Origin: Gallionellaceae bacterium | GTDB taxonomy: Bacteria; Pseudomonadota; Gammaproteobacteria; Burkholderiales; Gallionellaceae | Assembly: GCA_003151655.1 (NCBI GenBank) | Contig: PLYB01000036.1 | Coordinates: 1 to 6,582 of the forward strand | DNA length: 6,582 nt | Direction: 5' to 3' | In this document: positions 6,548 to 6,582 of the stretch, piece after piece | Numbering within the stretch: the stretch's first letter is position 1 | How the letters are laid out: each line of letters opens with the position of its first letter | Made by a program: the position numbers and the translations under genes | The notes under the pieces: model-generated | Database searches by the model: none | Seen by the model: the letters and a program-made list of their open reading frames with translations, nothing else | Told to the model about the DNA's origin: nothing

Positions 6548-6582
6548 GTCGGGTTTCAACCCGACATGTCGGTAACCCCGTC
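6548..6582. repeat. Palindromic dispersed repeat, cut by window end
   Basis: GTCGGGTT at 6548-6555 is complementary to AACCCGAC at 6558-6565 (effective stem of about 7 bp). It overlaps a second perfect 12-bp palindrome, CCGACATGTCGG, at 6561-6572. The sequence TAGGTCGGGTTTCAACCCGA is recalled as a widespread intergenic repeat in several proteobacteria. It starts 29 bases after the tusA stop, so it could also act as a transcription terminator or mRNA 3' stabiliser, although no T-run is visible before the window ends. Confidence 0.6.

Noticed and set aside
6138..6582. CRISPR array, tRNA or small RNA gene in the intergenic parts
   Set aside because: No regularly spaced repeats and no cloverleaf pattern; only simple inverted repeats are visible.

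Overview
The window reads as a chromosomal piece of a sulfur-metabolising proteobacterium. Protein style, moderately high GC and dispersed palindromic repeats suggest a betaproteobacterium of the Gallionellaceae/Nitrosomonadales type. That placement is an inference from general familiarity, not a database match. All seven genes lie on the + strand.

Positions 1-2990 and 3004-3906 encode a three-subunit membrane-bound molybdoenzyme of the DMSO-reductase family. It consists of a large molybdopterin subunit (5' end outside the window), a four-cluster [4Fe-4S] ferredoxin subunit and a DmsC/NrfD-type quinone-interacting membrane anchor. Sequence style and neighbours point to SoeABC, the cytoplasmic sulfite dehydrogenase that oxidises sulfite to sulfate and passes electrons to the quinone pool.

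The anchor gene runs directly into a TauE/SafE-family anion (sulfite/organosulfonate type) permease (3906-4886). This overlaps a small three-helix membrane protein resembling DUF1634 (4877-5305), and 10 bp later a tandem-domain universal stress protein begins (5316-6137). Overlapping stop/start codons and gaps of 13 bp or less make the first six genes a probable single operon. A 153-bp spacer with two inverted repeats separates them from a stand-alone TusA-type sulfur-carrier protein (6291-6518), which has its own strong ribosome binding site.

Together the genes describe handling of sulfite, a toxic intermediate of sulfur oxidation. TusA could deliver sulfane sulfur to cytoplasmic oxidation, SoeABC would oxidise the resulting sulfite, and the TauE/SafE protein could move surplus sulfite across the membrane. 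The role of the Usp protein is open.

Two dispersed repeat elements stand out. A GC-rich REP-like element lies inside the soeA reading frame and is translated as a Gly/Pro/Ser-rich insert. The left part of another palindromic repeat lies downstream of tusA and is cut by the window end. No RNA genes, CRISPR arrays or insertion sequences were seen, and no intergenic gap exceeds 300 bases.
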